This document shows, piece after piece, positions 49,501 through 61,500 of a stretch of DNA of 64,000 nucleotides; positions within the stretch are counted from its first letter, which is position 1; every line of letters starts with the position of its first letter. The notes under the pieces were generated by a model, which made no database searches, was not told the DNA's origin, and was given only the letters and a program-made list of their open reading frames with translations. The stretch lies in contig NC_059379.1 of assembly GCF_019703515.2 (NCBI RefSeq), forward strand, positions 25,236,380-25,300,379, read 5' to 3'. Made by a program: the position numbers and the translations under genes. The stretch is from Myxocyprinus asiaticus (lineage: Eukaryota > Chordata > Actinopteri > Cypriniformes > Catostomidae).

Positions 49501-52500
49501 CAACTGTGAGCTTGTCTTATGCAACAGGCTTTCTCTGGTGTCTTTAGCTGGTCAGACTAATTGTTAGACAAAGTCTTAAGTTAATGGCTGTGTTTATGCA
49601 ATCAGCTCCTGGTCTAACTTTTATTTACTTTCCATGTTGCCATAGAAAATAACTGTCAGCTGAGCTAGTGCATGTTGAGACTTTAGCTGTGTCCCAAATG
49701 ACACACTATACACTATGCACTTACAATATACACTAGGCACTCAGCCATGCATTTTTAAAGTGTAGTACTGTCCCAAATGGAACATAACATTTTTGACAAC
49801 AAATCAGCATTCAGTGTTTAACAGCTAATGGAAGTGACATTTCAAATGTATCCGATGTGTTGCTGCTACTGTAGCTTTAGCGAGTTAGCAAACCTCAGTT
49901 CAAGACTTATATCTCAAATAATGTATAGTACATATTTACACAGCATGATTTGATGCTAAAGCATTCAACTCACATTTGTTTGGCGCCATGTTCGCTGATG
50001 CCACATTCTCCATTATTTATAACTGTTTTGCCAGACCAGCAACTCAGCCAGTTAATTCCGCCCCTTTCCCTACGTACATTGAGTGCATGAAGTCTCCAAC
50101 ATTCCACACTCCATTTTGATGGTTAAAGAAGTGCATTATCCGGGTACTAATAGTACACTTCTTTTTGTTGCATTTTCAGCATTAACATACTACTCGCACT
50201 ACTTACACTACAAAATGACATAGAATAGTGCAGAAGTGTGCAGTTTGTGATGCACCTTTTGTAAAAGACTTTTACTTCTACCACGGTAACAAAATTCCAA
50301 GTATTTTTTATTATTTGAATCAATCTAAAATTCAAATATTTTGAGAAAGGTATACAAGACATTGCTCCAAAAAGGCAATGAAGATATAGGGAGCCCCTTA
50401 CCTAACCCATTCCTAAATTTAACCGTGAGTGGGAGCGACGCCCCCTTTTGGAGTTGGTGCAACCTCCTTTTGGAGTAACCATGGTGCATTTCCGAGTAAC
50501 TCCGCCCTCTTTTGGAGATTCTGCCCCCATTTAGAGATCTCTGGCCTGCAGCTATACCTAACTGAATATTTTCAAAGGAAAACTGTGTTGAGTGCCCACT
50601 GTCTGCCATTTTGTTTAAAGTCATTCAGTCAGTGGCTGAGTTCGGAATGACATACCACCCATACTACACTTCCTAGTATGAGTAGTATGGTAGTATGCAA
50701 TTCCGAACTCAGCCACAGTCTATGTCCGAATATCCATACTTCTCTATTATAAAGTATGCCAAAAACATGCCAAGTCATGCCAATGGAGTAGTATATCCAA
50801 CTCCTCAATATTCATGAAACATTAAGTGAGAAATTCCAGAGTAACCATTCTATTTCCAGTGAGTTTCTGAAGTGTGGATCAACCGGACATTTTACTATCC
50901 CATAATCTATTTGGAGCTAAGAAGTCAATGATATCTATACCAAGACAGTTGTTGCTTGTGCTTAAATGGTGCTTGTTTAACAAAACCATACTAGATTATT
51001 TTCATGGTTGTGTCTGTGACAGTTCGTGGTTTTGGATGCAGGGAGTGTGTCTCATTATGAAGGCTGGTACTAGGTAGGACACATCCTTTGTAGCACTGAG
51101 TGTCCTCAACTTAGAACTTGCTTCGTTTAAAAGAGACGGCCTTCGTAGGACAAAAGGAAACAGAACGTATCATGTTGCTATGACAGCACGCATCACTCTA
51201 AAACTGCACAAGCACTCTGAATGAGAAGGGAATCTCTGAGGTAAATGTTAGGAGAGTTATAACAATGTAGAGAGAAAAGAAAATGGATTTTGTGGCAGTA
51301 CTTTTATATTTATTTCATAACTTTATATATATATATTTGGGACATTCCCCTAGCGGCCACTAGAGGTCGCTAGGAGGTTTAGGACTTTTATTTTGAAGTA
51401 TATGTAGGTTTCTTGTGTTTGTTCTGTGTGCTCCCCTTGATTGATCCCAGGTGTGTCTTGTTTACCTATTTAATCTTTGTATAAATAGGCCCTCTTGTTC
51501 TCTGTGTCTTTCATGGTTGTAGTGGTTTGTTCTGTTCTCGTGTTTCTAGTTTATTGTGTTTATTTTAGGGATCTAAATTAAAAGCCTACACTTAGATCCT
51601 CCTTTTCTCAACTTGTCTATTGGCAAACATCACAGAAGAACAGACCCAAATATGGATCAAGCAGCTTTGGAGCTTTAGTCTCTTCAGTAAGGCACGAACT
51701 CCACTGAGGATTACACAAAGCAGTTCTGTGCCCTGGCAAGCTGTTTGAATTGGGGAGATTTTATGTTAAAGGACCTTTTCCGGACTGGCCTCAATGAACC
51801 CATTAAATCTTGTATGCCAGGAGGCAAATACCATGTCTCTTCGGAAAAACTCATTGACTGTGTTAATGTTGAGTTCTTCCCCTTACATTGTGGGGTATGA
51901 CAGTTCTCCCACTACAGTATCCACCATTCTGTCACCAAATGAGGCAACCAACACCCTCTTGCCAGAAGCTGCGAGTGGTAAGAGAAAGAGGAGGAGAAAA
52001 AAGGGAGGAAAGGTATCGGACCCAATCTAGATGGCAGAGAGGCTTTCTACATTCTTCACGATTGCCACCTCGGAGATTCCCTTGATTGAGGTCCCTCTAA
52101 TCCTCTACTCGGTGGTCTCAACCTTGGCGGTCCCGGTGATCTCAACCTTGGTGGTCTCAGCTTCGGTTGTCCCGGTGGTCTCAACCTCGGTGGTCCTGGT
52201 GATCTCAACCTCGGTGGTCCCAACTTCGGTGGTGCAGCTGATCTCAACCTTGGTGGTCCCAACTTTGGTGGTGTCGGTGGTCTCAACCCCGGTGGTCCCA
52301 GCCTTGGTAGTCCTGGTGGTCCCAGCTTCGGTGGTCCCTGTGGTCTCAAACCCGGTGACTACACCCTGACCACGCCCTCTGCAGCGCTGGCTGCCCTGAC
52401 CACACCCTCTAAATCTCTGCCTCCTGCAGCCTCGCCCTCAGAGTCTCTGCCTCCTGCCACCTTGCTTGCAGCGTCCCAGCCTCCTTGCCCGCTGCGTCCC

Positions 52501-55500
52501 GGCCACATTGACTGCTGCATTCCTGGCAGCCTTGCCCTCTGTATCCCTGGCTGCCTAGACCATTGCGTCCCCAACTGCCTCGGCCATGCCCTGGTCGCCC
52601 TCTGAGGCTCCACTTACTGTGGCCTCGCCTTCTTAGCCTCCGCCTCCTGCGGCCTCGCCCTCTGGGCCTCCAGCGGTCTCACCCCTTGAGTCCCCACTGG
52701 CTCTGCCCCAGAGTTACCTAGTGCCTTGCTCTCTAGTGCCTTGCTCTCTAGTGCCTTGAATGCAGAGTACCCTAGTGCCTAGCTCTCTAGTGCCTTGCTC
52801 TCTGAGTTCCCCAGTTCTTTGCTTTGAGTCTCCAGCTGCCCTGACCCCTGAGTCCCCAGCTGCCCTGTCCCCTGAGTCCCCAGCTGCCCTTACCTTTGAG
52901 TCCCCAGCTGCCTTGGCCCTACCTGCATCCTCTGCTGCCTTAACCCTGCCAGAGTCCCTTGTTATTTTGACCCTATCAGAGTCCCCCGTTGCCTTGACCC
53001 TATCAGAGTCCCCCGTTGCCTTGACCCTATCAGAGTCCCCTGTTGCCTTGACCCTATCAGAGTCCCCTGTTGCCTTGACCCTCTCAGAGTCCCCTGTTGA
53101 CCTCCTGGCCTTTCACCGGATCCATGGTGGTCTCTTACTGCCTTACCTGGTCCACCTTGTTCTCCTGGTTATCCGCTGGGTTCCCAGCGGATACCTGTTG
53201 CCTCGCCTGGCCCACCCTGGTCTCCTGCTCTCCCGCCGGATCTGCCCTGGTCATCTGGCCTCCTGCTGGATCCATCCTGGACTCCTGGCTGTCTGCCTGG
53301 TTGTCCCTTTCCTCCTGGCCGTCCTTTGGGTCGTCCCTCACCTCCTGACCATCCATCTGTCCATACCTTGCCCTCTAAGAACCCTAGTGCCTAGCTCTCT
53401 GGTGCCTTGCTCTCTGAGTCTCCAAGTAACTTGCTCTCGGAGTTCCCCAGCTGCCCTGACCTCTGAGTCCCCAGCTGCCCTGACCTCTGAGTCCCCAGCT
53501 GCCCTGACCTCTGAGTCCCCAGCTGCCCTGACCTCTGAGTCCCCAGCTGCCTTGGCCCTACCTGCATCCTTTGCTGCCTTAACCCTGCCAGAGTCCCTTG
53601 TTACTTTGACCCTATCAGAGTCCTCTGTTGCCTTGACCCTATCAGAGTCCTCTGTTGCCTTGACCCTATCAGAGTCCCCTGTTGACCTCCTGGCCTTTCG
53701 CTGGATCCATGGTGGTCTCTTACTGCCTTACCTGGTCCATCGTGTTCTCCTGGCTACCCTCTGGGTTCCCAGTGGATACCTGCTGCCTCACCTGGCCCGC
53801 CCTGTTCTCCTGGCTTCCCGTCAGATCTGCCCTGGTCATCTGGCCTCCTGCTGGATACATCCTGGTCTCCTGGCTGTCTGCCTGGTTGTCCCTTTCCTCC
53901 TGGCCATCCTTTGGGTTTTCCCTTGACTCCTGACCATCCAGCTGTCCGTACCTTGTCTCCTGGCCTTCTACCTGGTTCATCTGCCATGCCCTGGTTTTCA
54001 GCTTGCTTGCCTAGTCCATCTGCTCCACTCTCCAGGCTGTCCTTCTGATCCCTCATGTTCTCCAGGCTGCCCTTCTGAGCCCCATAATCACCTGCCATTC
54101 CTGTCCTGCCCTAGCTTGAACAATTTTGTTGTTATTGTTTTTTTGGGCTTCGGAAGCCACCCATTAAAGAGGGGGGTTTTGAGCTTGTTTTATGCAAATA
54201 AACTTTCTCTGGTGCCTTTAGTTAGTTTGACTAATTATTAGATGCAGTCTTAAATTAATGGCTATGTTTATGCAACTGGCCCCAGGTTCCCATATAGGCA
54301 TCTAAGCTTATTCAAATCCATTAGTAAAATTATTGCTTTTATATCACGTGAGTCACACAAAAATGATTCAGTGTTTACACTTTGAGGATACATCAGACTT
54401 CAAATGGCTTTCTTATGGTTGTTTCTGCATTTTAAGCTGGGATAGGAGAAAGAATTTTTACATGAAAAATGACACACATTAGCTTTAAGGCAATAACACA
54501 CACAAAAAAAATAGCGCTTTGCATTATTTTCGGCAATGAAAGCATCACATACATATTTGAAGATGGCGACGTGGATGGCTGCCTCGGTATGGAGCTCTCC
54601 AGTTCTTTTGCTGTTTTTGTTTGTTTGTCCTGTGTTCAGTAATTTATTTCCAACCAGTTTTACCAGAGACAAGCTGCTGAATATTCGGCAGCACACAGCA
54701 GACAATCTTTTACCGTTTTTTGATTACTCGGACGTTCTGTTGGACATTTTATTCAGAGGAGCAATGGTGCTGTACAAGCGCGCTAAAAGACACAAGCGAG
54801 GGAAGCGAGCCGGCGTGCAAGGTCAAGGTCCGACAGCGAGGCTTTTGAACCGCGCTGCCAAGCATCCATCTAGCGAATCTCCGTTCTCTTCCTAACAAAA
54901 TGGATTAATTACTTCTAGTCACCTGCAAAAATAAGGACTTTGCAAATTCTGCTACATTGTGCTTCACGGAAACCTTGCTGAGTGAAGCCATTCCGGACAG
55001 CACATTACATCTACCATGCTTCCAGCTGTTTAGAGTGGATCACATTGCGGAGTTAACGGGGAAAACAAGAGACGGTGGAATGTGTTTTTACATAAATGAA
55101 TGTTGGTGTACAGATGTAACAACGCTGATGAAGTACTGTCCTAATTTAGAGGCGCTCCTTATAAACTGCAAACCTTTCTACTTGCCAAAGTTTTCCTCGT
55201 GTATTCTTGTGAGGTTTTATATTCTTCCACAAGCGTGTGTGAGCGCAGCACTGCAACAGCTGGCTGATCAGATCACAGACATGAAGCAACAACACCCAGA
55301 CTCACTTATTATTATTCTTGGAGATTTTAACCAGGCAAATCTCACATGTGAACTGCCCAAATACAGACAGCACATTACATGCCCCACCAGAGACAGCAGT
55401 ACACTGGATCACTGCTACATAAATACAAAAATAAAGGATGCATATCGCTCTGTCCCTCGAGCAGCTTTGGGACTCTCTGATCACTGTCTGGTTCATCTTC

Positions 55501-58500
55501 TTCCGATCTACAGGCAGAAACTAAAATCAGCTAAAACTGTAGTAAAGACTGTAAAAAGATGGACCAATGAAGCAGAGCTGGAACTACAAACCTGTTTTGA
55601 CTGCACTGACTGGAGTGTTTTTGAGGCTGCAGCCACTGACCTGGATGAGCTCACAGATACTGTGACATCATACATCAGTTTCTGTGAGAATATGTGCATT
55701 CCTACAAGGACTTTTTTAACATACAACATTGACAAACCATGGTTTACAGCAGGACTCAGGCAGCTTCGTCAGGCCAAAGAGGATGCTTACATGAGTGGGG
55801 ATAAAATCTTGTATATTCAGGCCAAAAACAGACTGACAAAGGAGATTAGAGTGGCTAAAAGAAGCTATTCTGAAATGCTGAAAAACAAGTTCTCAGCTAA
55901 AGATCCTGCATCAGTGTGGAGAGGCCTGAAGGACATTACAGACTACAAGACACCATCCCCCAACTTTGTAGGAATCAATAACTGGCTGACAATCTGAATG
56001 TGTTTTACTGTAGATTTGAAAAGCCCAGTCTCACACCCCACACTCGCTCCGACCTTCACATCACACAAACATTTACACCTTCTGCAACCCCCCTCCTCCC
56101 CTCTCCTGCTTCTCAACCTGCACTTAGTATCTGTGAAGAGGATGTGTGCCGGGTCTTCCGGAAACAGAAGACAAGGAAAGCACAGGGCCCAGAACGTGTT
56201 TCACCCACTTGTGTAAAATCCTGTGCTGACCAGCTGGCCCCCATCTTCACACAGATCTTCAACACATCACTGGAACAGTGTGAAGTTCCCTGCTGCTTCA
56301 AATGCTTCACCATCATCCCCATCCCAAAGAAACCCAAAATCACAGTATTTAATGACTACAGACCCATTGCTCTGACATCAGCAGTCATGAAGTCATTTGA
56401 GAGACTGGCGTTAGCCCACCTGAAGGACGTCACTGGACACTTTCTGGATCCCCTGTAGTTTGCTTATCGAGCTAACAGGTCTGTGGATTATGCATTCAAT
56501 ATGGGACTTCATTACATACTTCAACATCTAGACAGACCAGGTACATTTTCAAGGATCCTTTTTGTGGACTTCAGTTCAGCTTTTAACACCATCAACCCCA
56601 CTCTTCTATGGACTAAATGAACCCAGCTCTCTGTTCCTGCCTCTATCTGTCAGTGGATCACCAGCTTTCTGACAGACAGGCAGCAGCTAGTGAGAATGGG
56701 GAAATTCACCTCCAGCACATGTACAATCAGCACTGGTGCCCCCCAGGGATGTGTACTCTCCCCACTACTCTTCTCCCTCTACACAAACAACTGCACTGCC
56801 AAGGACTCCTCTGTAAAGCTCCTGAAGTTCACAGACAACACTACTGTCATCTGCCTCATCCAAGATGACGATAAGTCTGCATACAAAAGAGAGGTTGAAC
56901 AGCTGGCGGTCTGGTGCAGTCAAAACAACCTGGAGCTGAACACGTTCAAAACAGTGGAGATGATAGTGGACTTGCGGAGGAACACCCAGCATTCACCCCG
57001 CTCACCATTCTAAACAGCACTGTGGCTGAAGTGGAGTTATTCAGGTTCCTGGGCACTACCATCTCACAGGACCTGAAGTGGGAGACCCACATAGACTCAA
57101 TTTTGAAAAAGGCCCTGCAGAGGTTGTACTTCCTTCGCCAGCTGAGGAAGTTCAACCTGCCACAGGCGCTGCTGATACAGTTCTACTCAGCAGTCATTGA
57201 GTCTGTCCTCTGCACTTCTACAACTTTGTGGTTTGATTCAGCTACCAAGTCAGACATCAAAAGACTTCAAAGGATAGTTCAGACTGCTGAGAGGATTACT
57301 GGTGCTCCCCTACCCACCTTGCTAGAGATGTACACATCCAGAGTAACGAAAAGGGCTGGTAAAATCACTCTTGATCTCATTCACCCAGCACACTTCCTTT
57401 TTGAACTGTTGCCCTCTGGTCGATGCTACAGAGCACTGAGCACCAGAACAGACAACTGCCACCAAATACTTTCCTTTTTGTCAACACAACCATGTGCAAT
57501 ATTCAATCCATCCATTCCTACTTATATATACATTTCATTTCTATTTTTTAACATATCCTACCTCTTCTTCAATACATTACATCACCTGCACATAACTGTA
57601 TATCTGTATAAAATATTCGAACAACATTATCGCTCTATTGTATATTTCTCTTTTTATTTATCTGTTATATCTTATTGTAACTGGGTTCACAGTTAGGGAA
57701 AAGGAGGAAGCGGGAGATGGCGAATCCAACTCAAACGGTATGTTTATTTTTTAAACTCAAAATTCACGCTTTTCAGCAGACACTACAGTCTTTTTGGCTT
57801 GTGTCTCATAACTCTCTCTCCTCTCACTGGGGTCCGGCTCGCTCTTAAAGCCCATCTCCACTTTCACTGCAATGACAAAAAGCTGTTTGAGACAATCATT
57901 GCCAGGTGATGATCCTGACCGTTCTTATCTCCTGATCTCACTCTCCATTCACAAGCCGGCACTCAACCATGCCCCCACCACCACACTTATTTTTTAATTT
58001 AATATCACTATATGTATATATGTTTAAATGTATATGTTTGTATGTATGTATATATGGTTGCATTCTCTTTGCACTGGAAGCTTCTGTCACCATGACAAAT
58101 TCCTTGTGTGTGAAAGCATACTTGGCAATAAAGCTGATTCTGATTCTGACATAGTAGTTGAGCTGAAGGGGAAGAGGACCTTTCCGTGCTCACCCTGAAG
58201 GCATATTCAGCAATGGCCTCCAACACCTCCTTTAATGGCACCTTTGTTGTGAGAGTGTGTCCATGGTAAATAATTGGCTCCTTGTCCCCGTCCCAACAGT
58301 CCAGTTCCACACAGTGGCATCCGTGGCAGAGCGCCCTTCACCACAAACAAACAAACATCACATGTATGTGTGTGTGTGTTATTTATATTATTTGGTCAAT
58401 ACCACTGTAGAGAAAGCTTGTTTGTTTTTGTGTGAAAGGTCCAGTATGCTTGTATGTGTTATATGTTAAAAGGGCCTTTTGTGTGAGCACTGTACCTGAT

Positions 58501-61500
58501 ATAAGGCTCTGTGCTGCTTTCACTCATGAGCTGGTCTTTAGTGAGGTAGGTGTTGTGTGAGGAGGAGATAAAATAGTGACTGAGTGGGCGGCTCATGTCC
58601 TGGTAAACTCTACCATGCTCTGGGTTATAAACGTCATTCTCCTTAGACAGCATGTACATAGTAAAGCCATTGGGGGTCATGAGCTGGTTCTTTTGGGCTG
58701 CAGAAGACAGATCACAGACACATCCTTTGGCTCAGGGCTACAAGCCTGATAAACAAAAAAACTAGTCAACTGCTGTGAGTGGGTTTCAAATACAGGAACA
58801 GTAAATTTGGCACCTTTCTCTTTTTTGACAACCGTAATTGATTTCTTTCTACTTTTTTCCTCTTTTGGAAAGTCATGGAAATGCAATAGTGGATTTTTTC
58901 TTTTGCTGTTGGAGCAAATGGAAAAGCAAAATAATACTTGCTATGATCTCCTATTTACCTCTATACTTTAGTGGCGATTTGGTCATGTCTAGAAGTTAAC
59001 CATCTGGCTGGGAAAGTCTCGCATGAGTCGAATGCGATATTTATACATTGTGTTTATTGTGTTTATCTGGAGTCCCACAGAAACTCTACACCTAACCTTA
59101 TCCATAAACCTAACCCTAACCATAGTAACAGCAAACATGACTCTTGCTAGACTGTCCCAACCAGACAGTTATTTGCTAGACATCACCCGGCGATGTGTTC
59201 TTTTCTATAGTTCACTTCTGCATTCAAAACCTGGAAATGTGAAAAGCGTCCATTTTCCAGTCTACAGGTTTTCTCACGGATATTTTTAAATGTTATCTAC
59301 CAGGGATTGTGTCTTTAAGAATATCGAAAGCACAGCTTAAATACCCCATTCATTGAGCTCATAGGTGAAGATGAGACTCTGTGCATGTACGAGTGTGTTG
59401 TCCTCGCCCTGTTCTTTCAGGAATTGCTGCAAATCCATGGTGGACAGGACGCAACTGTTAGCTGAGTACTGATGGAACACAGCATCCAGCTCAGGCCGAC
59501 GCAGGAGCTCACGACAAAACAGCTCAATCTCCTCATGTTCCAGACGTCCATCTGCAGACTTGTCACATTTCTGTTACAAAAAGATACACACAAAGCAAAT
59601 ACAGATCCAACTAGACCAAAACATTGATTGCACAGACATGCTAAGGGATTGTTCACCCAGGACGCATTAGGGGCAAAATTATTATAGCAAATATTCTGAG
59701 CTGTTCACACAGGGCGTGGTCTGGTGTTCATCTAAACATGCCCTTGATGGATGCCTGTATCTAGCTGTTTTTGAATGCAAGCACTCGTTCTGTGTGAACG
59801 GCCACTTACAATGCCTGAGGTATCACAATGTTCTTAAAATCCTTTTTGCCTTTTTATTCACTGTTATCTTTTGATTTCTCAGCATCACAGGCAGATCTGT
59901 TTTGTGATTAGTCACTCAAGTGATTACATTTTAAACATCTCAAGCAGGTCAAGTGCAGCTTGGGTAGAAAAGTGCACCTTGAAGAGGCATACTCCTCATT
60001 CAAGTTTATGTTGATCATCTTTAGAAGCATCTGCACCTCTTCATAGGACATCTTCCCATCTTGGTTAATGTCGGCTTGTTTCAGATAAGTATGGATCCAT
60101 GTGAGAGGGGTCAAGAGAAAAGAGGTTAAATGTTTTGTGATGCCTAATAAATTTAAATCAATAATACACTCAGACATCTTCTTGAATAAGATGCAGACAC
60201 CAGTGTTGTTATCATTAATGAAAACTATCCACCTTTTCCTACGTCCCGTGATGCTTAGCGAAAAATATGGGCTTTACTTCCATTGTCAAGTAAACATAGC
60301 TGTTGTTGCCACGTACGTCCATTCATTCTTTCATTGTGGTGTTGGGATTTTGAGGAGAGCATGTCTGATTTCGTATGGACATACGTCAATCACTATATCG
60401 GTGTGTTACTGAATGATACTAAACTACAAAAAAATCATAAAGACAGAGAAAGTGCAAACAAAACCGGCACGCTATTTCTCTCATATGCAGTTGAGATTTA
60501 ATCTAAGCACAAACGCGACATTTTGAGCAAAATTATTGGTTGTTTTAGTGGAGTACCTGTGTTAGTTCAGCTTCAGATGTGTGTGCTTGTCATCTTGTCA
60601 CCCTGCATGTTCAAATCAGACAGACAGACAGACAGAGGAAGAGCTGTGAAGTTCTCATACTGGGGTATGTCATCGCTTTTTCAACTCTTCTGATCGGACG
60701 GTTATTTCCTTTTAAATCCGCAGGTAAGTTTAAACATTTGTTCGCCGAGTGATTGACTGGTGACAGGTGGTGCTTTGCTGCTGTCCGGGACGCATCAGGA
60801 TGCCATTTTAAACCTCAAATGCAATGTGGTTTTTGACTTCCTCTGTATGTATTTTTTGTGATCCAATCACAAAACATTTTGCACCCCGTTTATAACTGTA
60901 TTTAGCGCTGTCCTTTGTGATCGGATCATCCGAAACGCATCTTATTACCAGCTGTAAACAGGGTCTAAAATGACTGCAGCCAGAGCTAGGGAATGCTGTA
61001 GAACCACTTCCGGCGGAAGTCCGACCCACATTCGTTCCCCATTAAGACTCCCAGGAAAAAGGTGGATAATAAAGGTGAATGAAAACATTTTGTTAAAAAT
61101 AAAAAAATAACACAATTGTGAAATAACTGAAAATACACTAAAATACACTTTCCAATCCTAACTAAAATAAAATAAAAGGCTCACAAATTAATTTTAGTTT
61201 TTGATGCACGGAACGTTACAAAATTAGTTTACAAATTTTAACCACTAATAGTTCTAAACATAAATAACTAATATTGGCATTATATTAATTTATTTTCTGT
61301 TATAGCATAATTACATGTACAGCTGCTTTGAAACAACGCGTGTTGTGAAAATAAATTTACAAATAAATTTGACTTGACCTCCAGTAGACGTGTAAATGCC
61401 TCTAGATAGCGTTAAAGGCATAGTTCACCCAAAAATAAAAATTATCTCATCATTTACTCACCCTCATGCCATCCCAGATGTGTCTAACTTTCTTCTACTG

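Larger units (their letters stand above)
48030..54283. mobile_element. composite block in the plcd3 intron bounded by ggggccggttgcataaa ends
   Basis: Left-type ends occur at 48030 and 48178, and a right-type end (tttatgcaactggcccc) at 54283. A second partial right end lies near 49,610. Between them lie two SINE-like units, degraded repeats with shared segments (48,740-48,840 versus 49,620-49,700; 49,398 versus 50,577) and the LTR remnant. It reads as nested insertions into an old DNA element. Confidence 0.5.
54536..58149 (+). mobile_element. non-LTR retrotransposon (LINE), nearly full length, inactive
   Basis: The order is 5' reading frame (54536-54895), endonuclease, reverse transcriptase, C-terminal region, and a 3' tail AATAAAGCTGATTCTGATTC. 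The clade is uncertain (I/Nimb-like or Rex1-like). It is antisense in the plcd3 intron, and its tail ends 45 bp from the X-box exon 58194-58335. A solo LTR (57676-57985) sits in its 3' UTR. Confidence 0.85.

Noticed and set aside
52760..53926. 388-codon reading frame as a novel Ser/Pro/Leu-rich protein
   Set aside because: The frame arises from minisatellite units divisible by three; the opposite strand has similar long frames and there is no start or domain context.
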